A stretch of 64,000 nt of DNA from NCBI GenBank assembly GCA_000727475.1, contig KL647288.1:7777414-7841413 (forward strand). The letters are read 5' to 3'. Position numbers and translations under genes: made by a program. Source of the stretch: Sarcocystis neurona (lineage: Eukaryota > Apicomplexa > Conoidasida > Eucoccidiorida > Sarcocystidae). Below the pieces are notes generated by a model. That model was given only the letters and a program-made list of their open reading frames with translations, ran no database searches and was not told the origin of the DNA. This document shows, piece after piece, positions 22,741-33,915 of this stretch; the stretch's first letter is position 1, and every line of letters begins with the position of its first letter.

Positions 22741-23790
22741 TATAGTTGCAACCTAAGGAGAGCTGCTTGATGAGCCAAAAACGGGTTCTCGGGCAAAGAG
22801 CACCTCAGAGCACGGACAATCCATTTCTCCCACATTTGAAAACTCAGTTAGATGCTTACACAAAAAGGCTAAGAGAGGATCGCTTCCCCCGCAACCAAAC
22901 AGTTGCCTTGCTACAGCTGACTGAAGCTGGCGGAAGCTGACTGAACTTTGTGACGCGTTTTACCCTGTTAGAAAGTCATTTAGCCGCCTGACGGAGGATT
23001 AGAGCCCCGCTTCGCCCAAAGTACAATCAATGAAAGGGAAGTGCTTAAGCATTCCTGCGCCGACCGGTTGTTGTGGACATCTGAAGAAAATTTCCATCAC
23101 AGGCATGTGACAGCATCGCGTTGGAAAATAGGGCAAGGGACTCTCTGCAATTTCCAAATACGAGGAGACACCTACACCACGTCCACATCCACAGATAGTG
23201 GTGTTGGAGACGAATTACTCCGCTAACACCGACTACGTGCTCACGTTACAGAATTCTGCTGAAGCACCACCGACGTTTTCAGGCCGGCCTATCAAAGACA
23301 GTACGAAAACCTTTCTTTTCACACACTCGGGCTCTTAGGCGACAACGAGGAAGGAGGTGCGCGACTAGCCAATGTAATATGTGAATGACTTGGTTGCTTG
23401 TGCTGTCGATGGTCAAGGCGGCTGATTACCAATCTCAACACATCCTCCGGTAGCCGGCAGAGGCCTGATGAAGGCGGCGTCGAGGGTATCGCATTAGCCT
23501 CAGTCGAGTCGTGAATCGGAACATTCGGCGCAGAATTTTAAAGAATGATGTCAACACCACATGTCTACCCTGCTCAGTTGGGACCTCCTCTGGCGTAATT
23601 CACGACTAACTTACGAATCTTTGGCAGCGATCATAAAACTTGTGGATACATTCTACGTGGGACTGTGGAAGTGACACCCACAATGGTCTACGTTGTCGCG
23701 GCTGCCACAACTGCTACGGCTGAAGACGACTTTACCAAAGCGTCCCTTTCTAAGGATTACTTGGTTATTTGAAAGACACACATGATTATG
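22741..23790. other. Repeat-poor DNA without an assigned gene
   Basis: The sequence is complex, without triplet or dinucleotide repeats. Only short frames are open on either strand. I see no gene, RNA gene or element. Confidence 0.5.
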
Positions 23791-24594
23791 TTACAGAGGG
23801 CAGTCTACTGTCAGCATGTGTGGCTGCTGTACACATGAACTGTGCTGGAGAGCAACCGTCGGCCCCTGCCAAGCCCGAATCAGGCGGTCTTCCAGCCGCC
23901 GCTGGGGCGCCGCTGCGCCGGCCAGTTCCGCGACGAGCAAGGTGCCCCACTTCTGTATAACGCGTGTACACATTCTTGTGCTCTGTGGGACTGCCCTGGA
24001 TTGAACAGAAATAATAGGGAGGGTTGTTGACGTTTTCTTCGCAATGTCTGTGGTGTGTACATTCACATTGTTGACAAGAAGACTACTGGAAAAAAGTGCA
24101 GCTCGGCTGCTGCGCAAGGTGTAGTCCAATTTAAGCTGGCAATGCACTGTCGAGTGCGTAGGCAAAACCACACAATAGATGCGTTCTTTGATATTTTGTT
24201 CGAAAAAGTTTCGGGAAACACAATAGAAGACCATGTGTCTACGACACAGAGATCTCGTATTGCCGGCCGGAGCTGTTGTTGTCGCTGTATCTGTCTCGCG
24301 GGGAAGACAGTCTGTTACTCGACCTTGAAGCTCTCTTAGCCACAAGAATGAATACACCGGCGAGAAAGACCAGCGCGCACATGAAAATTTTCTAGACACA
24401 GAAAGTGGCAGAAAGAAGATACGTTTGGATGCAGATTTGCGGCACTGAGGAAGCTTCCTTACCTCTGCATAATTTTGTGGAGAGAACCGCAGCGGACAAA
24501 TCTGACGCGGGCGTCTAACGTAAAACTGCAGTCCGATCCTCGTGTGCACAAGAACACCAAGATTACCTACTCGCAGACGCTGGTATACCGACAT
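23791..24594 (-). CDS. Hypothetical protein, 267 codons, repeat-free
   Basis: A single ATG-started frame of 267 codons lies in repeat-poor DNA of ordinary base composition, where such a length is unlikely by chance. Segments include NFFEQNIKERIYCVV and a C-terminal part reading KWGTLLVAELAGAAAPQRRL and EDRLIRAWQGPTVAL. The last ~160 bases are distinctly GC-rich compared with the rest. A TATACAG acceptor before 23952 would make those 54 codons a separate terminal exon in phase 0, so the first part could be intronic. No domain, signal peptide or membrane helix is evident and the family is unknown. Confidence 0.5.
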   Translation of the reverse strand: MSVYQRLRVGNLGVLVHTRIGLQFYVRRPRQICPLRFSPQNYAEVRKLPQCRKSASKRIFFLPLSVSRKFSCARWSFSPVYSFLWLRELQGRVTDCLPRETDTATTTAPAGNTRSLCRRHMVFYCVSRNFFEQNIKERIYCVVLPTHSTVHCQLKLDYTLRSSRAALFSSSLLVNNVNVHTTDIAKKTSTTLPIISVQSRAVPQSTRMCTRVIQKWGTLLVAELAGAAAPQRRLEDRLIRAWQGPTVALQHSSCVQQPHMLTVDCPL

Positions 24595-24981
24595 ACGCGG
24601 TTACGTTGATTGAAATCTGTGGCGGAACTGCAACTGACTGTGAAACAGCTATTCAAGACACTCACTCGTGGAAGGCCCCGCCGTAATGTAGGTGCTTACT
24701 CGGTGTGATTTCCTCTTCTTTCAAAACTGATCACAACAACTACACGGGCCCGACAAGCTAAATCGTAAATCTGAACACATCAGGGTGTCTTTAAGCTGTA
24801 ACACTGCCCGTTGCTAGCATTTGCTAAAGTGTGGCAGTACTGTCACTTCAGTGCCTCTGCATTGACTGCCAACAAACAGGAATGCTCCGCTGTGTGGTCA
24901 TCTGCCGGTGAGGGGTACACAAAAGAAATCCCGAAAGCCTTTTAACTTACTGCTGCGTACTGTCAGTGCGTTCACCGCAGC

Positions 24982-25352
24982 CTAAACCATAATGCAGGGC
25001 TTTCTTTGTACTGCGAAATTAGAGCTTTCTGTGTAATGCATTTGGGTTACAAAACTACGCATAAGTGCGACATCTGCTAGAGGCCCCATAAACGCGGGAG
25101 CACTACCTCGTTTGTGGACGGTGCTTGATACACGTATACAAGGCTCCATGTGCTGGGCGAGAAGCTGCCCTAAAACACACCGAAAGCATACACATTTCGA
25201 GAGCAGTCTGTTGACGTGAGCACTGCGAAAGCCATTTGAAGTAACGACGTTGTCTGTCAATTGTCTACGAAGATCTGGCGGCTCTACTGCTTTCGTCCCC
25301 GTGTCTGTACGTTGTCCCGCTGGTTGTTTCCTGTGTGATCCCTCCAACTCAC
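24982..25352 (-). CDS. Terminal exon of an unidentified protein
   Basis: The frame is open from a pyrimidine-rich AG at about 25353 to a TAG. It contains VEPPDLRRQLTDNVV, VNRLLSKCVCFRCVLGQLLA and PLADVALMRSFVTQMHYTES. An internal acceptor before 25222 would join in phase with the exon ending at 26453, giving the candidate gene listed next. Composition is balanced and free of repeats. Confidence 0.35.
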
Positions 25353-25624
25353 GTTGAAAAAAAATTGCTTCCTGGGTAGCAACTGATGCGTGGTACCTCT
25401 TGACAGAGTCAAATACGGTATTCTATACCGTTGTCCTGGTCCCACTTCCCATTTTGTCCTCCCAAGGACGCGTACAGCTAGTATATGTCTTTACGTGCAC
25501 AAATCACTTTACCCACATTCCCAGAAATCCCACGTGGAAAAAACCGCCTCCAATGTTACCGAAATAAAGCTCTGCGCCCCTGGCTCACAAAGTATTGATC
25601 GAAAACGCATGAGCTACTCGATGA

Positions 25625-26080
25625 TCGGATATCGACTACACCATCGCGTGTGAATCGTCCATTACTGACGACGCCGTAGAAAATGTGAGCAGCGCACTAA
25701 TACTAACAAGGCTGGGTGTCACATGAATTGCACAAACGCACGGTGCCGACTACACCATAGCGTGCGTCGTTTTCTACATACGGGGGTAGGAAGTGTGAGT
25801 GGCGCACCAGTATTCACAAGGCTGAGGGCCGCGCTGACTGCACAAATGCAAGGTGTTGACTACACCATAACGTGCGAATTGTCGGTTACCGACGATGTTA
25901 GAAACTGTTTGTAGCGCGGCTGTACTCAGAAGGCTGAAGGCCTCATGAATGGCACAAATGCACGGTGTTGACTACACCGTAGCGTGTGAATTGTTTGTTA
26001 CTGACGACGCTGTGAAAAACTGTGAATGGCACGCCAGTACTCACTGGGCTCGGGCCCACGCGGGCGGCGCAACTGCACCC
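25625..26080. repeat. Degenerate ~112-bp tandem repeat, four copies
   Basis: The motif GACTACACC recurs at 25634, 25748, 25858 and 25970, spacings of 114, 110 and 112. Each is followed by an A-C-G-TG-GAAT stretch and, further on, by GCACCAGTA-TCACAAGGCTGA-type and GCACAAATGCA-type segments. Copies differ by point changes and small indels. The period is not a multiple of three and shifts the frame, so the array is probably non-coding. It is the only repeat seen in this repeat-poor segment. Confidence 0.8.
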
Positions 26081-26452
26081 TGGCTCTGCGTATTCAGATT
26101 GGAAAGCGTGTGTCCAATGCGTAAGTTTGAGGGGGTTTTGGACATAAAGAGTTGCCTGATAAGTCGCGACTCCGGTGTGAAGCAAACTGGGAGCTGTAAA
26201 GCCGTACGGCTACGACAGGGATTTCGTCTGTCATCTCGCCAAGTCGAACGCTCAAACCCACACGAAACTACTCACACGTGTAGTCCACTGCTAGGCGAAC
26301 TGAATGACGAGAGCACCTTCTTCATACTAAGAGGGAGCATGGCCAAACCCTACCGTAGCAAATTCACGTCTCCGCTCCCTGCGTCCACTTGTCGTTTGTG
26401 CAGCAAGAAGGTACCGCCGTGACGTGCGAAGCTGTCACGTGAAAGATCTCAC

Positions 26453-27182
26453 GTACAACGCATTAAAGACGAAGCGAGTGCTACTACTGGCGTGCTGTCC
26501 AAGCGCAAAATTTTGCAAGAGAGGGCACTCAGCGATGCAGCTATCACAATCCCAGGACTTCGGCATTCTTCCCTGAAGCAGCCACAAACCGGTTCGCTGG
26601 ATTCTGGAAGAAGCGATTGTCAAAAGAGCAAGAAATCTTCCTGCGTGCAGAACGGTTCCACTTGTATGAAAGAGAGTAGCACTGGACGCACCGTTACGGG
26701 ACAGAAAACTGTGTCTTCAGAACACGGATTGGTTTTAATGAAGGCGCAATTACATTCGGTGACAGAGCCACAAAGGTAAATCATTGTCCTTTGTGTTGCA
26801 AGTATGGACACCTCGTTTCACGAAATGCAGCAGAGGCAGCATCATTAGATGATCGAGGGGAACCAAACGACTCGCACATTGGACAGTGAAAGCACAGTTG
26901 CTCGCTCCAGTGACACCAATGAGACCATTGTCTCCCTCATCCCAACCTATGGTCATCCGTAAAAGATCGCAGAGGCGAGAAAGTCGTCTTCACCTTTGAA
27001 AAGAAACATTGCGGGAGCACTCCAGAGCTGGAAAGACAGGCTTCTCTGCTAAATTTCTTTCTGAGCGTGTGACGAATAACATTAGCGTTTATCTGCATAA
27101 ACCGGCGGTGGCAGATGCCAGTTGGTTCCTGGCTCACCTCTACTGTGATCTCTGCTGCACCATTGGCACCTTCTATCACCAT
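26453..27182 (-). CDS. Candidate spliced gene in the repeat-poor segment, 5' part
   Basis: An ATG at 27182 starts MVIEGANGAAEITVE, ending at GAG/GTGAGC. Further exons are 27045-26994 (AAG/GTGAAG donor), 26946-26812 (containing DNGLIGVTGASNCAFTVQCA) and 26603-26453 (containing SPGIVIAASLSALSCKIL, donor AC/GTGAGA). All phases match, and the last exon would join in phase to 25222-24982, giving a protein of about 210 residues. The hydrophobic stretch in the fourth exon could be a membrane helix. I recognise no family. A chain of short exons can be found by chance, so confidence is low. Confidence 0.27.
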
Positions 27183-27189
27183 TGTCGAC

Positions 27190-28160
27190 TCTCTTCTCAC
27201 TTCACACGGACCACGCGCCGGCTACGTCTGTCCCCACAGTCGCACAACCAGAAAATCCAATCATACACTTAGTAACAGTAACAATGTGAATGGACACGAT
27301 ACTTGTTTTCAATTTTTAGGATGATGAATGTACCGGCAGTGGGATAACGGCCTGTCTGACCTGCCTGCAGGAGACGCAGAAAGTCAACTCTTAACGTGTA
27401 GAGTGCCGTCTTCTGCCGCCGTTTCCTAATGATGCGTCTTCACGTCAACAAGCGTCCTACTTGTCTGCTTTCTCTCATCCTGTACCACCGACACAGATAG
27501 AGGAATCGACAGCGCGCCGTCATGTACAATCTGATAAAAATATGCATACAGGTACAGTATGTTGTTGTGTGAGCTGGTGCGTACGTTACTGCGTAGGTGC
27601 ACGATTACTTGCATCCGGTACACAAACGAACCTGTATCCGAGCGAGCCGCCTCAACGCTCACAATTCAATCTACTCAGGCACCACACAAACACATAGGTC
27701 GCGATTTTCACAGCAAAACAACAGAGATTCAATCGAAAGAAAAAACCACACATGATTCACGTAAACATAACAGGGTACATCTCCTGATACCGAAGAGCCT
27801 TCGACACGCAAAACCATTCTTAAAATATTCCGTACCGCTGGACTAGGCAGCACTTCACCACCATACGATTCTTTCCACTAAGAGCACAAGTTTACTTTCC
27901 CCCCCGCTTTCCTACGATTTCGCTTTGTAGAGTCTGTTCTTCATGTTATAACGGAGAGTTTCTGTCCCCATTAGGGGTCTTCTCCTCGGGTGAATCGATG
28001 GTAAAATATAGATATAAGTACTTTCAAACACTTTTCATTAGCTACTTTCACAGCACGTATCTCGAACGCAGCACTCGCATCCGCTACTTCCTCTGCTATC
28101 TCTCTTCCTCCTCCGCTGATCTGTTTTTTTCTCCTCGAATTTTATCCCCAACTGTGTTTC
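27190..28160. other. Repeat-poor DNA, no gene recognised
   Basis: Complex sequence with short frames only. It separates the candidate exons above from the C-terminal exon of the HERPUD-like gene at 28164. The last ~150 bases are pyrimidine-rich and probably 3' untranslated or spacer DNA. Confidence 0.45.
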
Positions 28161-28163
28161 TTT

Positions 28164-31100
28164 CTACCAGTCAAAGCCTGCTCGCTCTCGAACGACGAAG
28201 CCGTCGTCATTTTCATCGGCGGGCATGAAAAAATCGTCCGCGTCTTCCTGTTCTTCTTCCGCCTCCTCTTCCTCATCTTCGAAATCCCGCAGGTACCGCG
28301 GGTTGGGATTCCACGAAGGAATGAAAGTAAGAAAGAACATTACAACTCCCTCATAAAAGGCTCTTTCGTAATAGGAGCGCCACCCAGTCTGCCGTCTCGG
28401 TCTCCGCTCCGCCCTCCTACCACGCTCCATGTGTCTGCTGCTGCTGCTGTGGCTTCCGTGCTGCTGCTGTTCTCGCGAAGTTGCTGTCGCCTCTCTTAGC
28501 ACTACACAGGATGCACTCGAGCGACTGCCACCGGCGACGTCGAACCGACCTCCCACGGAAGTCTCACCAGCACGTGCGCTTCCAGAAGCACCAGTGGGGG
28601 TACGATTTGAAGCAGCGGTAGTAGTCACAGGAGCTCGAGCGTTATCAGCCGCAACAGAAGATTTGGAGAAGCGTCCGCTAAAATAATTCTCTCTGCGAGC
28701 ACTGGGCTCGGCAGTCGCTGGCGAGTTGCATTCTTCTACAGCTTGCATTCGGCCACGCGCTGCTGTACTGTGCCTGTTCGTCACCGCATCTTCTCCGGTT
28801 ACCTCCCCCTCTTCTTCCATCGTTACCGGCGCTGTCCCCCTTCTTCCCCCTGCGGCTGCTGTTTCTCTTGTTGCTGCTATTTCCCTTGCCGACCTGGCCT
28901 GCCCCCTAGAATGTCGCCTAGTGCCTACCTGTTCTGTCGTAGCCGCATCTGTCCTTTCACACCATCTACTTTGTCCTCCTTTCTCTCCTTCACTATCACC
29001 GCCGCTGCTTCTTCTGTCTCCGATTCTCCTGCGCGACAACGTGTTTTCTTCAATTTCTGGCTGGCTGCTAGTTGTCCTCCCGTGCACGGTCGCTCCTGGT
29101 TTGTTTTCTGCTGCCTCAAAATCACCTGCCTTCTCCACTGATTTCCCGGTCTTTTTCTCTTCAGCGTCTGAAGGATGTACCGCGTCTCCCTCCTCCACTT
29201 GGTCTTTGCTGTCAGCACCTTCCCACACGGAACGCTCTTCCTGCTGCTGCCCCTCCTGCTGCACTTTGTCCTCATCCTGCTGCGCTGCTGTGCGTTCAGC
29301 GTCGTTGTCTGCTGTTGGCCTATCGCTGACGAAAAGGTTTACCTTTTCGTCAGTATTCTTTGAACGTTGTTCTCTACCTCCTGCTGCTGCCGCACTTGAT
29401 GCCTCTCTCGCTGCTGCTTCTCTAGCTGCCGCTGCTCGGGCGGTTGTCGCCTGTGCTTCCCGCCTAGTCAATGCTTGTGATGTTCCCGCGGCCGGCGGTG
29501 CTGCAGCTACTGCTGCACTGTTTTCGGCGTGTTCTCTGCCGGTACTGCTCTCTCTCCCTCTTGCTGCTACATGCCGCTGCTCTCCTCCTTCTTGCGAGGT
29601 GTTAACTGCTACGGAGCCGGCAGCAGTTTCCACTACGCCCAACACAACAACAGCATTCAAACAGCGGAAACATGATGAGAGAAAATAAAAACGGGGGACG
29701 ACACTAGGCGCAAGGCGACATATGTTACACACCCCTTCACCTGCGACTGCTGCTGCGGCCGCACCCTTGCCCGTGGTAGGCGAGGGCACGCCTGCTACAT
29801 TTTGCTAACGCACTACAAGAAGACACCTCGATGCATATACAAAGCGCGTACGTCTACATGCACATAACCTGCACAGTACCTACTACACGTACCAGCACGT
29901 ATTTCTGAAAAAGCAACACAGCACCATTGTATCAGAATCCCGCTGTGTACGCCGGCACAGCGGCACACATCTTCAACAACAGAGTTGGCTAATACGTAGA
30001 GACAAGCCGGGAAACAAGTAAGTACACAAATAAGCGTTTACTATACTCACACCGAGGAGGAAGGTAATACATTGAGAGTACGATATCACTGTACACGCAC
30101 ACACGAGTTCGCACAAGTCCTACCGGCTGGTTTACACACTTCTTCAAATACAGTTCACCCGTCTGCTAGAAACACGTTACCAAGTAACATGCACAAGTAA
30201 TCTGTATAAGTTGCATCGAAGCAGCACACATGGTGGAAAAAAGAGGTCCTGGATATTGTAAGAGGCGAACGCCGCTACCCGTGCAGAGTGTGCCGAAGCT
30301 ACCAATCACAGCGCGAGCACATATGCCCTACACGCACATTTTTCATATAGACATATATATATATGTACAATACACATATGCATATAGTACGCATATAATA
30401 TATAACACATATGATATATGCTTGTCCTACGCGCACATTTCAGATATGTATATATATATATATGTATACGTTCCATACAGATCCACACATACTTGTACAG
30501 ATGCACCACTTCTGAAACACATACACATGTACACGTAACCGTGCACGGCGACGCAGACACGGACACATACGTAGATACACGTGTATGTAGCCAGACGCAC
30601 AGAGAAGATAGAGGGCGGTAGCATGCTCGAAGTTTTGAATAGATGAAGTCCGCCTATACGTGTATACGCATACACACGACATACACACTTAGACGTGCTG
30701 GCGCCTGCATCGTTGTCTGCCTGGAGAGGCACGTAATGCGCGAACGTAGACCGACGTGTTCAGACATACACGGGTAGACCGAGAAATGTACGTACTGCCC
30801 GCGCAACAACGTGACTACATGTAGGTACATATACATATATATGTACATATGTATACATATATATATCTATATATAAATACACCTGAGCATGCATCGAGGA
30901 CGTAATGATAAATTTGCAGATGAGATTGCTGACGATGAAACAGCGTTTTTGCGACGTGATTTTTCCCTGCGTACGTATCGTCGCCCCAAGGCCCGCACTA
31001 CGCGGTCTCCTCACTACACTCCTTTTCTGCCACGGTCTCCTCACCACCTACTCGCAATCCCACGTATGTAGGCGGCTTTTCCTTCAATGTCCTTGTTCAC

Positions 31101-31529
31101 AGACCCTCACATACGTGCACCCTAAAAAACACCTGTCTTTCAAAACCCCAATACTGCTAGTTTCCACGCAAAAACTAAGCGCCGCGTTCTACACACACGT
31201 AGACACAGACGTGCAATGCCACCCCGCCCACAGACACACAGACCGCTGCAGCAGCCGTTGTGCTCCATCATCTACTACGTCAGTGAACCTATGCCTACGT
31301 AGTATGTGGAAGCACGTGCGGACCACCCGTGCCGACACACGTAGTGACGTCCCACGTTTGTGTATATAAAAATATATATGTAACCCTTTTTTCACGCACG
31401 TAAGTCGAGTTCCACACATGTATGAGGATACACGTCTCTCTCTCTGCGCGGATATACATTACAGATGTGCACGCATCCGTATACACAGAGACCTACACAT
31501 AGGTGTGTAAATAAAACTAATACCCGGAC

Positions 31530-31562
<33 letters not shown>

Positions 31563-32787
31563 TTTATACAACGGAGCGCACATACAAACATACCTATACA
31601 TGCAATACACGTTTTTCCCCTACATTCCTGTATAAAGAAATTTTGATACCCGCCCACCTATATATTCATATCCTACGTAGGTAGACACGTATGTCGAGAG
31701 GTTTGGGGGGATAGCAGGGGAAAGACAGCCGTGAATAGGTCAAACACACCTGCTCTTTCTGCTCGTGACTCCGCAGCGGCTCTTCTTCTTTCGCTACTTA
31801 AATCAGCAGAGGCACGCAGCAGCCGCTGCTGCCGTTGCAGCCGCCGCAACGGACGCCGCTCTCGTCTTCGCCGCAGGCGGGCCAACGTCTGCTCCACAGC
31901 AGCGACAAAAACAGCACCCGGCCACGCAGGAAGAAGACTGTAGCACACACGGCACCAGGGAAGGGCCTCTGCTGCAGCGGCAGCAACAGCAGCACCGCCG
32001 GCAAGATCGGGCGGGCTCAGCCGTGGCGGGAGGCTTCTGCTTCTCTTAACGTAGTAGACTGCAGGACGAATGTAGACAGGTACATCGCTACTACGCGGAG
32101 AATAGTATGTAGATGTGGGCATACGCAGAAAATGTCTGCATATACAGACTTGCAGAGGAGGACATATAGAAACGAAGAATTCTGCATATATACATACGTG
32201 TGAGGGAAGGTGCTTTTGAACCTATATACATCTACACGTGTGATATGTGTGAAAAGAGACACTCTTGCGTGGACGTGTATACATATACTTACGTACACCT
32301 ACACATACATATGTACACGTGTGCGCAATCTATGTGTGTGTGACTGAGACGATATATACATATATATATGTATATGTATATACCCACGTCGTTAAAAGAG
32401 AACACTACACTCACTCACCACGTCTAAAGGCTGACGATGGCTGCTACGCTGGAACCAATTAATAATCGGATCGAACAGCCCTCCTATGTAGAGCAGGCCC
32501 AACAGCAAGGTAGACACGTAGACTTCTTTGCCAGCGTCGAATAAGAACAGCAGTAGCAGCAGCCGCACCAGCAGTCCCACGTTGTAATGCTGCCACGCGG
32601 GCACCCTCCTCTGCGCGTTCTCCCCTTCTGCTGCTTCGCCACCGGCTGCTTCACCGTCTGCAACGGCTGCTGCTCCCAAGTCTCCTGCTGCTGCTGCCGC
32701 CTCTGCTGCAGCTGCTTCTTCTCCGGTTGCGACTGCGTTCCCTGCTGCTGGTCTTCCAGTCGCCTCGGCAGGTCCGGATGTCTCCCT
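28164..32787 (-). CDS. HERPUD-like ER membrane protein, three exons seen, 5' end missing
   Basis: Exons: 32787-32415, 32058-31750 and 29632-28164; GT-AG junctions with matching phases (1 and 1). The first exon carries an Ala/Glu-rich stretch, then RRVPAWQHYNVGLLVRL and two close hydrophobic segments (LLLLLFLFDAG and YVSTLLLGLLYIGGLF), ending INWFQRSSHRQ. This paired-helix arrangement with the charged turn resembles the membrane part of HERPUD proteins, which recruit ubiquitin ligases in ER-associated degradation. The last exon is Ala/Glu/Arg-rich and low-complexity. It ends with a third hydrophobic segment (EGVVMFFLTFIPSWNPN) and an acidic tail of about 45 residues. The expected N-terminal ubiquitin-like domain was not found between 32.8 and 33.9 kb. 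The second intron (about 2.1 kb, 29633-31749) is full of TA/TACGTA repeats. The family call rests on pattern, not alignment. Confidence 0.5.
29790..31700. repeat. TA/TACGTA-rich DNA, probable large intron
   Basis: Dinucleotide and TACGTA-type tracts, including (TA)n near 30440-30470, 30830-30880 and 31531-31563, occupy most of the interval. It lies between two exons of the HERPUD-like gene that join in phase, so it is best read as intron. No other gene is supported inside it. Confidence 0.5.
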
Positions 32788-32789
32788 CT

Positions 32790-33880
32790 GCGTACGGGAA
32801 GCGAAGCAGCAGCAGAGCGACCAACAGCAGAAAGAGCGGCAGCAGAGAGAGTAACAGCAAAGGGAGCAGCAGCAGAGCGAGCAGCATCAGCCACAGAAAA
32901 GGCAGCAGCAGTAGCGGCAGACCACGCTCCACAGACACCCCAGCAGCAACAGCAGTCATACACACGAGCCCGTCACGGAGACGCACTCGACGAGCAGCAG
33001 CGACGGCCCCACCAATGACGCAGAAAAACTATGGCAGCCGCGTCGCGCTTCCACCAGCAGCAACAGCAACAGCAAAGGGCGGCAACACCCAAACGAGTGG
33101 CAACAACTGCAGCAGGCAGCACAGCAACAACCGTGCGCCACTTCCGCAACAGCTTCCTCCTCTAATACACGAGCAGGACGAAGGCCTTGTAACCAGCGAC
33201 AGCAGTAGCAGCAGCGATGCCACGGCTTCCCCTTGCCTTCGGCTGCTGGAGGAACGTCTCAGCACCTCCTGCGCCACCTTCACGCCTCAGTGCAATGCAG
33301 AACAGAATCGGCCAGATACACAACTGTGTGAACTTGTACTGTATCAAAAAGCACGCGTCGAGGTTTCAGAAATACAAAACTGGTGAAAATTCGTACACAG
33401 TAGAAAGACGAAGTCCCACAAATAGACGCTCTGAAAGTATGTGCGCTTCGTACAACACAAGTGTATAAATACACGTAGATGTATGCATATGTACGTATAT
33501 ATACATGCATATATATATAATATTAATGACTACAACGTCGTACATGGTGGCTACCAAGCTTACGTGTCATATACAGATATATTCGAGTGTGTACATATAC
33601 ATGAGAGATACACATATTTATACGGGTATATATATATATATATTCATGTATACATATATATGACTAATGATTACATGTCGTATATGGTGGCTACGAGGCT
33701 TACGTGTCATATATAGGTATATTCAAGTCTGCAAGGAAGCGACATCGATCAGTCCGCCAGGCGTGCAAACATCAACATACATTCAGACGTAATACCTACA
33801 TATAAAAGGAGAGGCACATATATCCGCACAGCGGTGTCTGTACACAGACATATATAGTTGCTGTCTGTCTTGCTGCTGCT
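32790..33880. other. CAG tract followed by TA-rich spacer
   Basis: From 32800 to about 33220 the plus strand is CAG-rich; on the minus strand this is CTG-rich DNA immediately 5' of a splice acceptor (32788-32790). From 33430 to 33720 it is TA-rich. The 5' exons of the HERPUD-like gene should lie here, but I could not define them. Confidence 0.45.
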
Positions 33881-33915
33881 GCGACGTCACGGCTCTTCTT
33901 TGTCCTGCGTACGCG

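Noticed and set aside
23440..23560. Retroelement remnant similar to 40370-40480
   Set aside because: The shared sequence is only about a dozen bases (CCTGATGAAGG) and could be chance. No terminal repeats, reverse transcriptase or integrase motifs were seen.
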